From Nitrospirota bacterium (lineage in GTDB: Bacteria > Nitrospirota > Thermodesulfovibrionia > UBA6902 > BMS3Bbin08), in NCBI GenBank assembly GCA_030637135.1, contig DAOVVO010000027.1:1-13379 (forward strand): a DNA stretch of 13,379 nucleotides. The letters are read 5' to 3'. Position numbers and translations under genes: made by a program. Below are positions 7,296 through 13,379 of the stretch, piece by piece (the first letter of the stretch is position 1; each line of letters opens with the position of its first letter). The notes under the pieces were generated by a model. That model was given only the letters and a program-made list of their open reading frames with translations, did not search any database and was not told the origin of the DNA.

Positions 7296-7407
7296 TAACC
7301 ACGCTGTTCTGCTCATATAGGAGATCACATCACTAAAACACTTTCGGTATAACGTGGTGCTTATAAAGCTTCTCTGTTGTTCTTTCACATAGTTCGCAGG
7401 TCATTAC

Positions 7408-7438
7408 CTAAAAGGAACGTTCGTTTTTTCCTTTTTAG
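7408..7438. terminator. possible bidirectional terminator hairpin
   Basis: CTAAAAGGAA (7408-7417) pairs with TTCCTTTTTAG (7428-7438) with one bulged base. It lies between the converging slp-like and MBL-fold genes and covers the MBL stop codon. T- and A-rich arms make it plausible as a weak two-way terminator, but a clean T-run after the stem is lacking. Confidence 0.4.
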
Positions 7439-8181
7439 AATGAATACTCTTCAAAAGGCTCAGGAATGATAATTTTTAATTTTTTCTGAGAAATTTTATG
7501 TTCGATATGACCGATTTCATGCTTTCTCAGGTCTCTCTGAAGATGTGTTAACGCAAGACATTTGATATGATTTCTCTGTGCCATATGTAGTAAATCTGTT
7601 ATACATGCATGACCGGGAATTCTTTGGTCAAGAGAGTAAGACTCGTGTATGACTAAATCAGAATCTCTGTATAATTTTTCTGTTTCTCCATTAAACATGC
7701 CATCCCCGCTAAAACAGACTGTATTTCTTCCATCAGATACCTTTATTGCAAAATTCTCTACAGAATGTATTGTAGGTGCAAACTTCAGGTTTAATTCATT
7801 AAACATAATAGATTGTCTTTTTTCAGCCTCTTTAAAATATATTTCAAACTCAAATTTGTCGGTAAGAGTTTTATAACCGTATTCGATTAATTCCCCAATG
7901 ACCTCTTTTAAACCTCCCGGGCAGATAAATGTTAATGGTTTTGTCCTTTTTTCCTCCCACATCCGGACAAGCAAAGCAGGGATACCAAAATAATGATCTG
8001 CATGTCTGTGACTGATATATATGGCATCTAAAAATGCGTGGTCTGGATTATATTTCCATAATTGACCCGGTACTGAATAACCACAATCCAGGAGCAAGAC
8101 GGTATCCGATACAATAAGGTGTGAATTATTCGGCATATCTTCATCACATGCTTCTCCAACGCCCAGGAATATAACTTTCAT
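7435..8181 (-). CDS. metallo-beta-lactamase-fold hydrolase, RNase Z-like
   Basis: This 248-residue cytoplasmic protein has the complete dinuclear metal site of the superfamily: H58-x-H60-x-D62-H63 in SHRHADHYFG, H139, D160 in FSGD and H213 in THL. It starts MKVIFLGVGEA and contains VIHESYSL and GHA motifs, as in the RNase Z/ElaC and related phosphodiesterase branch. Length is below that of typical RNase Z (about 300 residues), and I do not recognise the flexible arm that RNase Z uses to grip tRNA, so tRNA 3' processing is not assured. It faces the slp-like gene tail-to-tail and is divergent from the antiporter gene. The ribosome binding site is weak. Its substrate is unknown. Confidence 0.85.
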   Translation of the reverse strand: MKVIFLGVGEACDEDMPNNSHLIVSDTVLLLDCGYSVPGQLWKYNPDHAFLDAIYISHRHADHYFGIPALLVRMWEEKRTKPLTFICPGGLKEVIGELIEYGYKTLTDKFEFEIYFKEAEKRQSIMFNELNLKFAPTIHSVENFAIKVSDGRNTVCFSGDGMFNGETEKLYRDSDLVIHESYSLDQRIPGHACITDLLHMAQRNHIKCLALTHLQRDLRKHEIGHIEHKISQKKLKIIIPEPFEEYSF

Positions 8182-8232
8182 ACAATAGATTTTACCATGA
8201 GTCCTTTAAAAAATTAACGTTACGCTTTCCTC

Positions 8233-8260
8233 TTGACCCGTAATTTTTACTTATTATATT
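8233..8260 (+). promoter_or_regulatory. sigma-70-type promoter for the antiporter gene
   Basis: TTGACC (8233-8238) and TATATT (8255-8260) are separated by 16 bases, giving a start near 8267 and a leader of about 30 bases before the ATG at 8296. Both boxes are close to consensus, and the position between divergent genes fits. No operator is recognisable. Confidence 0.5.
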
Positions 8261-8295
8261 TTTATATTTGTAATTATGTAAACTATGATTAATCT

Positions 8296-10293
8296 ATGCA
8301 CGAACTTGTTTTTTTAAAATCTTTAGTCATAATCCTTGGAATATCTGCAGTTGTAGTATTCGCACTACACAGGATAAAGATTCCCTCTATTGTAGGGTTC
8401 CTTCTGGCAGGTGTGCTGCTTGGACCTCATGGATTACATTTGATAAAGGATGCAATCACTATTCAGACATTTGCAGAAATAGGCGTTATTCTCCTGCTTT
8501 TTACAATAGGACTTGAATTTTCATTATCCAGATTTTTGAAAATGCGTCTGGAAGTCTTTGGTGTTGGAGGCCTTTATGTCCTCACAACCGTTGCCCTAAC
8601 GACTTTGATTTCTTATCAATGGTTTGGAATTGAAAACCTCAATATGGTCATTTTCCTGGGTTTCCTTGTTGCATTAAGCAGTACCGCAATTGTAATGAAA
8701 CTGCTTTCGGATAAGGCAGAGTTAGACACTCCTCATGGAAGAAGCAGTGTTGGCATACTCATTTTTCAAGACCTCTGCGTTGTGCCTTTTATGCTTTTTA
8801 TTCCTGTTATGTCAGGCGGAGGAGGATTATCCGAAATAATGTTAACTTTTGGAAAAGCCCTTGCCATTATCACAATAGTGCTGCTTTCTGCCAAGTGGAT
8901 TGTTCCAAATATCCTGCATCAGATAGTGCGTACAAGAAGCCGTGAACTTTTTGTTATTACAATTTTAATCCTGTGCTTTGGAATAGCCTTTCTGACATCT
9001 GAGTTTGGACTTTCACTTGCTCTTGGGGCGTTTCTTGCCGGTCTTGTGATTTCTGAATCTGAATATGCCCATGAGGCAACATCAACTATACTGCCGTTCA
9101 GAGACAGTTTTAGCGGGCTTTTTTTCATATCAGTCGGCATGCTCATGGACACATCATTTTTTATTGATAATCTACAGGTAGTTCTTTTACTTTTTTTCGG
9201 CATATTCAGTTTGAAATTTTTGAGCGGCTTTTTTTCTATGTATCTGCTGAGACGGCCTTTGCGGACTTCAATACACTCCAGTATGAACCTTGCCCAGGTC
9301 GGAGAATTTTCATTTGTGCTTGCTGTTGCCGGACTCTCAGCAGGCCTGATTTCACATGAGGTATACCAGGGCTTTCTCTCTGCATCCGTGTTAACCATGC
9401 TTTTAACTCCGTTCATTATGCAAATCTCTCCTTTTATATCGAATAAACTGAGTTCCCATAAATTACTGAAGAGGCTTGAAAAAATAACAGGACCCTCAGA
9501 ATATGAAGAGTTTCCAGAGAAAAGAAAAGACCATATAATTATTATCGGCTATGGTTTAAACGGACGAAACCTTGCCAGAGTTTTGAAAGAAGCAGATATC
9601 CCCTATGTAGTGCTTGAATTAAACATTGGTACGGTCAGGGATATGAAGCAACATGGAGAGCCGATATATTATGGTGACGGGACAAAAGTTGAGATGCTTC
9701 GCAAACTCGGGATAAACACAGCAAAGACTCTTGTTATTGCGATTTCAGACCCCTCATCCTGCAGGAATATTGTCAAAACAGCAAGGGACCAAAATCCCAA
9801 ACTATTTATCATTGCAAGAACCAGGTATGCTGCTGAAGTGGATGATTTGTTAAAACTCGGTGCAGATGAAGTTATCCCGGAGGAGTTTGAAACCTCTGTT
9901 GAGATATTCTCAATGGTTCTGAACCAATATCAAAGACCAAAGAATGAAATTTTCAACTTCGTTGACATGATTAGAGAAGATGGTTACAGGGCACTGAGAC
10001 AGGCGAGGACTACAATAAGAAAACCATTATTTGATAAATGTACGGTTCTGAAAGACGTCACTGTTGAACTCTTTACAATTAATGACAATTCTCCTGTTCT
10101 GGGCAAATCTATAGAGGGCCTACGATTCAGACCACAAACAGGTGCCACAATAATAGCAGTTGAACGCGAAAATCAGATGCATACAAGCCCTGACCCCAAG
10201 TTCAGCTTCAAAGCCGGTGATATAGTTTTTATTACAGGGAAAAGAGAGGATATCAATAAAGCACTCATTTATCTCACCGAAGGAAAGATATAG
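8296..10293 (+). CDS. CPA2/Kef-type cation:proton antiporter with RCK domain
   Basis: This inner-membrane antiporter of 665 residues probably exchanges K+ (or Na+) for H+. Residues 1-385 form the multi-helix Na/H exchanger domain. It includes GFLLAGVLLGPHGL, AEIGVILLLFTIGLEFS, SSTAIVMKLL, the Q158-D159 pair in the ion-path helix (ILIFQDLCVVPF) and GAFLAGLVISESEYAHE. A TrkA-N/RCK Rossmann domain follows at about 412-545, with GYGLNG (418-423) and acidic E441 at the end of beta 2, suggesting NAD(H)-type nucleotide control. A TrkA-C domain lies at about 585-660. E. coli KefB and KefC lack the last domain, so this is the longer Kef-like form rather than a KefB/C orthologue. No KefF/KefG-like partner is adjacent. 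Confidence 0.92.
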   Translation: MHELVFLKSLVIILGISAVVVFALHRIKIPSIVGFLLAGVLLGPHGLHLIKDAITIQTFAEIGVILLLFTIGLEFSLSRFLKMRLEVFGVGGLYVLTTVALTTLISYQWFGIENLNMVIFLGFLVALSSTAIVMKLLSDKAELDTPHGRSSVGILIFQDLCVVPFMLFIPVMSGGGGLSEIMLTFGKALAIITIVLLSAKWIVPNILHQIVRTRSRELFVITILILCFGIAFLTSEFGLSLALGAFLAGLVISESEYAHEATSTILPFRDSFSGLFFISVGMLMDTSFFIDNLQVVLLLFFGIFSLKFLSGFFSMYLLRRPLRTSIHSSMNLAQVGEFSFVLAVAGLSAGLISHEVYQGFLSASVLTMLLTPFIMQISPFISNKLSSHKLLKRLEKITGPSEYEEFPEKRKDHIIIIGYGLNGRNLARVLKEADIPYVVLELNIGTVRDMKQHGEPIYYGDGTKVEMLRKLGINTAKTLVIAISDPSSCRNIVKTARDQNPKLFIIARTRYAAEVDDLLKLGADEVIPEEFETSVEIFSMVLNQYQRPKNEIFNFVDMIREDGYRALRQARTTIRKPLFDKCTVLKDVTVELFTINDNSPVLGKSIEGLRFRPQTGATIIAVERENQMHTSPDPKFSFKAGDIVFITGKREDINKALIYLTEGKI

Positions 10294-10307
10294 ATTTTCG
10301 TATTTCA

Positions 10308-10354
10308 TCTCTAATGCAACATTTTTGTTCGCAACAAAAATGTTGCATTAGAGA
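10308..10354. repeat. perfect 22-base inverted repeat after the antiporter gene
   Basis: Bases 10308-10329 (starting TCTCTAATGC) and 10333-10354 are exact reverse complements over 22 bases with a three-base CGC loop, 14 bases after the antiporter stop codon. In RNA this would be a very stable 3'-end hairpin. It lacks a following T-run on either strand, so a canonical intrinsic terminator is not certain. Such perfection also fits a recent insertion of a palindromic element. Confidence 0.8.
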
Positions 10355-10672
10355 GCTTAAACCCTATCATTTTCAAAGACCTTTCACACAACGTCAGAAC
10401 AAACGTAGATTGCTATCTTAGACATTGATATTCTAAATATATTGAGGGTCAAAAAGTACTTCCTCACTTGCAAAAGACATAAAAATGGTGTATGTTTCAT
10501 TTTCAGAAATCAGCAAAAGACAAGTAATGATTTATGTTGATAAGGACTTATCTAGTTTTCTTGATATCATTACAAAGATGATATTAAGTATATGCAATAA
10601 CTTGATTTATGAAAGAAGAACAATATATTGTCTACTTTAGTTTTGGAGTTATAAAGAAAACCATATACTAAA
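10355..10672. other. AT-rich gap with no supported gene
   Basis: About 320 bases separate the inverted repeat from the predicted left edge of the mscS cassette. The only open frame of note is 51 codons (10485-10640) without a ribosome binding site or a familiar motif. I see no hairpin of the attC type and no integrase here. Confidence 0.5.
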
Positions 10673-10675
10673 TTG

Positions 10676-11333
10676 TTAGCTATTTTTTAATGAACTAAAA
10701 CCAAAGGTAGTACATTAATGGGAAACATAGCGCAAGCTGTACTTGAGCAAACAACTCTCTTGGGTCCAAAAGTTGGAATCACTTTCGTTATTCTCCTAAT
10801 TTTCTGGATTCTGGCTTATGTGGCAAAACGTGCAATAATTAAAATTTCCAAGCACTTCGAACTTAATGCTCACCTTGCATCACTGCTTGCTCGTACAGCT
10901 AAAGTAACGCTAATTATCTTTGGTTTTGTTACGGCACTTGGAACATTAGGTGTTAATGTATCAGCTCTTGTTGCTGGGATAGGATTAACTGGATTTGCGC
11001 TAGGCTTTGCTTTGAAAGATACTATTTCCAATCTTCTTGCGGGTGTCTTAATCCTACTATATCGTCCGTTTGAGATAGGAAATCGCATAAAGATATCAGG
11101 TTATGAGGGTACCGTTGTATCTATTGACCTACGATATACTGAACTTGAGGGAGAAGGTAACAAGATACTAATTCCAAATTCAAAATTATTTACCAATCCA
11201 ATTGTCGTTTTCCAGTAGAAACGAGCTCGTAATTTAATGAGACGATAGATAAATAGCTAACAACCCAATCCAGCCCCCACTGTTTCGTTTTGCAAGCAAA
11301 AGCGAAGAAAAACGGTGGGGCTGATTTTGACAG
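10676..11333 (+). mobile_element. putative integron gene cassette carrying mscS
   Basis: The proposed element runs from just after G10675 in GTTAGCT to G11333 before TTATTAC, with the G/TT crossover at both edges. It holds one ORF starting 42 bases from the left edge and an attC-like site starting 36 bases after its stop, the compact plan of integron cassettes. The left edge TTGTTAGCTATTT (10673-10685) is an exact 13-base reverse complement of AAATAGCTAACAA (11251-11263) at the R'' end. In a real cassette these two must be complementary, because they rejoin as R' and R'' in the circle. No integron integrase or neighbouring cassette is visible, so this could be an isolated insertion at a secondary site. 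Confidence 0.5.
10718..11218 (+). CDS. short MscS-family mechanosensitive channel
   Basis: The 166-residue inner-membrane protein would release solutes under hypo-osmotic stress. Helices at about 19-37 and 62-80 are followed by the pore helix TM3 (84-115), with the Gly/Ala-rich AGIGLTGFALGFALKDTISNLLAG typical of MscS. The beta domain then follows: RPFEIGNRIKISGYEGTVVSIDLRYTEL and IPNSKLFTNPIV. It stops right after this; the C-terminal alpha-beta vestibule domain of full MscS (about 286 residues) is absent. Because the ORF ends cleanly at the usual IPN...NPI boundary, it looks like a short natural form rather than a frameshifted gene. AAAGG (10703-10707) lies ten bases before the ATG. It appears to sit inside an integron-like cassette, and no promoter of its own is evident. 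Confidence 0.88.
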   Translation: MGNIAQAVLEQTTLLGPKVGITFVILLIFWILAYVAKRAIIKISKHFELNAHLASLLARTAKVTLIIFGFVTALGTLGVNVSALVAGIGLTGFALGFALKDTISNLLAGVLILLYRPFEIGNRIKISGYEGTVVSIDLRYTELEGEGNKILIPNSKLFTNPIVVFQ

Positions 11334-11339
11334 TTATTA
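11255..11339 (+). other. attC-like recombination site
   Basis: In order: R''-like AGCTAAC (11255-11261), spacer AACCCAATC, L''-like CAGCCCC (11271-11277), a paired inner stem and loop, L'-like GGGGCTG (11317-11323), spacer ATTTTGACA, and R'-like GTTATTA (11333-11339). The outer arms pair, and the L'' arm carries one extra C (an unpaired G on the bottom strand), as in real attC sites with extrahelical bases. The layout closely parallels the aadA-type attC (CTAACAATTCAATCAAGCC...GGCTTATTTCAGGCGTTAG, from memory). The alternative is a simple terminator hairpin for mscS, since ATTTT follows the stem. Confidence 0.5.
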
Positions 11340-11498
11340 CTCTCTTTTAATCGTAAATCATCAATTTTGCAGTCAGTAACAGCTAACGATAAGTAGGTGG
11401 AACAAACAATATCGGGACATCGAATTGTGTGAAGATTAGCCGGTGAAAACCTCAAAAATATTATAATGCCCATTTGGTAGTGTTCTGATAAACTCCTT

Positions 11499-11535
11499 CT
11501 CCAGTAAATTCCCTTCGAGAATTTATACGCTGGAG
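11499..11535 (+). terminator. possible hairpin terminator
   Basis: CTCCAG-TAAATTC (11499-11511) pairs with GAATTTA (11519-11525) and, after four unpaired bases, CTGGAG (11530-11535). A TTTTT run begins a few bases later, after CTTCGCC. It might end transcripts coming from the mscS side. The gap between stem and T-run makes this weak. Confidence 0.3.
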
Positions 11536-11630
11536 CTTCGCCTTTTTAAAACAAAAAGTAGAGGCTTCGAAGAAAAAATATGTTTGGAGTTTACCCCGTT
11601 GTTTACCCGCCAATAAGTGTGGTGGGGATC

Positions 11631-11665
11631 TGGAATTTATCCCGTAAACTACGTTATACGGGACT
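11631..11665. repeat. REP-like hairpin repeat, copy 1
   Basis: This 35-base unit contains TCCCGTA and TACGGGA arms around an AAC-TAC-GTT inner stem. It matches 13257-13291 at 32 of 35 positions, and the hairpin arms are unchanged in both copies. Confidence 0.75.
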
Positions 11666-11861
11666 GCGCCTTTGTTGTGCCTTCTTTTCTCCCTTAAAAA
11701 TTAACTGAAAAAGTAGGGAAATTATGGGAAAATATGAGGGTGTGAGAGGGTAGGGTTGTTAAGTGAAGTTTGAAGACCTGATAATCATATAAAGGGCACC
11801 CCCTACATGTTTCAATTAGTGCAGGTGAAAACCATGTCAATTATGTTTTAGAATACACGTA

Positions 11862-11981
11862 ATGCAGAATATTACTTCAAATTTTATATCATGGTTAATC
11901 CAGCTGTTTGAGCGGCACGTTAAAGTCGGCGACCGTCTTACCACCGGAGACAAAGAAGGTCTTATTAAAAAGCTAAAATAG
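11862..11981 (+). pseudogene. remnant of a second MscS-family channel gene
   Basis: Reading from the ATG at 11862 gives 39 residues, MQNITSNFISWLIQLFERHV followed by KVGDRLTTGDKEGLIKKLK, then a stop at 11979. This matches the MscS pore-helix exit and first beta strands (family pattern QN..SNFISGLILLFERP.KVGD....G..EG.V). It aligns with residues 100-136 of the intact short MscS at 10718-11218 but is clearly a different lineage. Both the N-terminal membrane helices and the rest of the beta domain are missing, so it cannot be a channel. Its stop lies eight bases before the mltB start and overlaps the mltB ribosome binding site, suggesting an old mscS-mltB arrangement. Confidence 0.7.
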
Positions 11982-11989
11982 GATATAAA

Positions 11990-12991
11990 TTGAGACTTAT
12001 AATAAACAACAGACGTGTTAATTGGTTTGCGTTTCTCTCCCTTGCAGTGTTTCTTATGACTGCATCTGCATTCTCAGCATCAGAAACTACCGGGGACTTT
12101 GCAGACTGGCTTGCCAGTCTGCGGGCAGAGGCCAGGGCAAAGGGTATATCAGATGCCACCCTGGAAACCGCTCTTGGGGGTTTACAGCCGATTCCCAGGG
12201 TAATCAAGCTTGACAGAAATCAGCCTGAGTTTAAACAGGACTTCCGGAGTTATATTAATTCCCGCGTATCAGAGAAGCGTATCAAGGCGGGTCGCCGTAT
12301 GCTTCAAAAGCACAGGTTTTTACTTGAAAAAATCAGGCGACGTTATGGTATACAGCCTCGTTTCCTCATAGCCATATGGGGGCTTGAGACGGAGTTCGGT
12401 AATTATCTTGGAGGTTTTCCTGTTATAGGTGCGCTTGCAACACTTGCCTATGACCCGAGGCGCAGCGACTTTTTTCGGGCTGAACTGTTGAACGCCCTTA
12501 CAATTCTCGATGAGGGACACGTCAGTATTTCAGACATGAAAGGTTCCTGGGCAGGCGCCATGGGACAGTTTCAGTTCATGCCTTCCACCTTTGTCAGACA
12601 TGCAGTCGACGCTGACGGTAACGAACGTAAGGATATATGGCACAGCCTGCCCGATACTTTTGCTTCGGCAGCCAGTTTTCTTGCTGATTCCGGCTGGCAA
12701 AGCGGAATAACCTGGGGCAGGAAGGTGAGGTTACCGTCAGATTTCAATCTGAATCTGGCGGGTCTGGACAAAGAAATACCGCTTGCTGAATGGCAAGAAA
12801 TGGGGGTGCGTCGAATAAACGGCAGTAATCTGCCCGGGGTCGATATTAAAGCATCTCTCATTCTGCCCGACGGCAATAACGGGCCTGCCTTTCTGGTGTA
12901 TCAGAACTATCGTGCCATTTTGAGATGGAACCACTCTCATCTATACGCTTTATCTGTTTGCTACCTTGCTGACCGTATTTCAGCGATTTAA
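11990..12991 (+). CDS. MltB-type lytic murein transglycosylase
   Basis: It cleaves peptidoglycan between MurNAc and GlcNAc, leaving 1,6-anhydro ends, in the periplasm. At 333 residues, an n-region with RR is followed by the hydrophobic core FAFLSLAVFLMTASA and a likely signal peptidase I site near ASAFSA; there is no lipobox Cys, so it should be soluble unlike E. coli MltB. The SLT_2 domain spans about 35-330. The catalytic Glu is E133 in AIWGLETEFGNYLG, and SWAGAMGQFQFMPSTF is the family substrate-groove motif. It ends after HLYALSVCYLADRI with no C-terminal peptidoglycan-binding domain. The start is TTG at 11990 with AGGA at 11980-11983; no ATG or GTG gives a better N-terminus. It lies directly after the MscS remnant. 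Confidence 0.92.
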   Translation: MRLIINNRRVNWFAFLSLAVFLMTASAFSASETTGDFADWLASLRAEARAKGISDATLETALGGLQPIPRVIKLDRNQPEFKQDFRSYINSRVSEKRIKAGRRMLQKHRFLLEKIRRRYGIQPRFLIAIWGLETEFGNYLGGFPVIGALATLAYDPRRSDFFRAELLNALTILDEGHVSISDMKGSWAGAMGQFQFMPSTFVRHAVDADGNERKDIWHSLPDTFASAASFLADSGWQSGITWGRKVRLPSDFNLNLAGLDKEIPLAEWQEMGVRRINGSNLPGVDIKASLILPDGNNGPAFLVYQNYRAILRWNHSHLYALSVCYLADRISAI

Positions 12992-13176
12992 ATAAAAGAT
13001 AGCATTTTGTTCATATTTGCCTAAAGGCTATTAAATTTTATCATTAAGGAATGATAGAGGATGTTATTTGTCTTCCCTGCGGAAATCCAAATGTAAGGAC
13101 TTGCTTATCATTATATTCACTCGCATTAGCTCGCTATTTATTTTAATCTAAGCCCACCATATATAAAAAACCCCTT

Positions 13177-13207
13177 GTCCCGTTGTCCAATTGGGACTAC
13201 ACGGGAC
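13177..13207. repeat. related GTCCCGT...ACGGGAC hairpin
   Basis: Outer arms GTCCCGT (13177-13183) and ACGGGAC (13201-13207) enclose a second small stem GTCC-AATT-GGGAC. The outer arms resemble those of the 35-base repeat, so it may be a diverged family member. A poly-A/C stretch lies just upstream. Confidence 0.5.
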
Positions 13208-13256
13208 GCTCACCCAAGCAGTCTCAGTATTCGTTCTTCATCCCGACACATCAGGA

Positions 13257-13291
13257 TGGAGTTTATCCCGTAAACTTCGTTGTACGGGACT
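13257..13291. repeat. REP-like hairpin repeat, copy 2
   Basis: Thirty-two of 35 bases match 11631-11665. The inner loop differs (TTC instead of TAC) while the TCCCGTA/TACGGGA stem is conserved, which points to selection or recent spread for the folded form. Confidence 0.75.
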
Positions 13292-13347
13292 TCCTGTGCT
13301 CCAAGCCTGCTTCCCTTTTTTCAAATGTAAGATAATCAAACAATAGC

Positions 13348-13376
13348 TTGACATAATATCTAACATATAGTATGAT
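13348..13376 (+). promoter_or_regulatory. near-consensus sigma-70 promoter at the right edge
   Basis: A perfect -35 TTGACA (13348-13353), a 17-base spacer and a -10 TATGAT (13371-13376) give the optimal layout. It points out of the window, so the gene it drives is not seen. It is the best sigma-70 match in the window. Confidence 0.65.
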
Positions 13377-13379
13377 TTA

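Larger units (their letters stand above)
11340..11861. other. gene-free stretch with hairpins and repeats
   Basis: No credible gene is visible in these roughly 520 bases. They hold the hairpin at 11499-11535 and the REP-like unit at 11631-11665. The composition includes purine-rich runs around 11700-11760. Upstream parts of the degraded MscS gene that ends at 11981 might be hidden here, but I could not trace them. Confidence 0.5.
12992..13347. other. gene-free region after the transglycosylase
   Basis: No supported coding region is visible. A 7-base stem TATCATT/AATGATA (13039-13056) is the only hairpin near the mltB end, and it lacks a T-run. Two REP-like hairpins follow at 13177-13207 and 13257-13291. 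Confidence 0.5.

Noticed and set aside
8919..9416. 165-residue minus-strand ORF
   Set aside because: It is antisense to the membrane domain of the antiporter. Its length comes from the sense-strand codon pattern and it has no family features.
10485..10640. 51-codon plus-strand ORF (MVYVSFSEIS...) before the mscS cassette
   Set aside because: No ribosome binding site, no recognisable motif and AT-rich composition that allows chance frames. Kept only as a note.
11271..11323. Plain rho-independent terminator for mscS
   Set aside because: Not excluded, but the stem is interrupted as in attC sites, only a four-base T-run follows, and it does not explain the complementary 13-base edge at 10673. 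Kept as the alternative reading.
10294..11990. CRISPR array or tRNA gene in the long non-coding stretches
   Set aside because: No regularly spaced direct repeats and no cloverleaf with a CCA or T-loop motif could be seen.

Overview
The window is moderately AT-rich DNA from a diderm (Gram-negative-type) bacterium. It encodes an outer-membrane lipoprotein with a lipobox, a periplasmic lytic transglycosylase, a bacterial type II fatty-acid cassette and a likely sigma-54 promoter. The conserved fabG-acpP-fabF-rnc block and the dispersed 'CATTCCGG...CCGGAATCC' and 'CCTGCC...GGCAGG' repeats remind me of Nitrospirota, Desulfobacterota or anammox-type Planctomycetota. That taxonomic guess is weak and based on recall, not computation.

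Region 1 (1-5854) is a core region. An orphan receiver-only response regulator (194-577, +) sits behind a well-spaced sigma-54-type promoter. It converges on a minus-strand block that reads, in transcription order, fabG, acpP, fabF, rnc, purM, purN. The first three genes make and elongate acyl-ACP. rnc overlaps the end of fabF. purM and purN are two steps of IMP synthesis, set apart by a 234-base gap with a hairpin. Region 2 (5855-8295) holds dtd (D-aminoacyl-tRNA deacylase), an intergenic repeat island, an Slp-type lipoprotein with a very aromatic C-terminal tail, and a metallo-beta-lactamase-fold hydrolase related to RNase Z on the minus strand.

Region 3 (8296-11981) has an ion and osmotic-stress flavour. 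It starts with a CPA2/Kef-type cation:proton antiporter with a C-terminal RCK module, followed at once by a perfect 22-base inverted repeat. Next comes a short MscS-type mechanosensitive channel whose surroundings look like a mobile integron gene cassette. An attC-like site starts 36 bases after the stop codon, and the predicted left cassette edge is an exact 13-base reverse complement of the attC-like R'' region. Further on, just before mltB, lies a 39-codon remnant of a second, different MscS channel. No integron integrase lies in the window.

Region 4 (11982-13379) has a secreted MltB-type lytic transglycosylase with a TTG start, then a gene-free stretch with REP-like 'TCCCGTA...TACGGGA' hairpins (also present at 11631-11665). 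It ends in a near-consensus sigma-70 promoter pointing off the right edge.

The most unusual item is the apparent single mscS gene cassette with an attC-like site in a chromosomal setting, between a Kef antiporter and the remains of another MscS gene.
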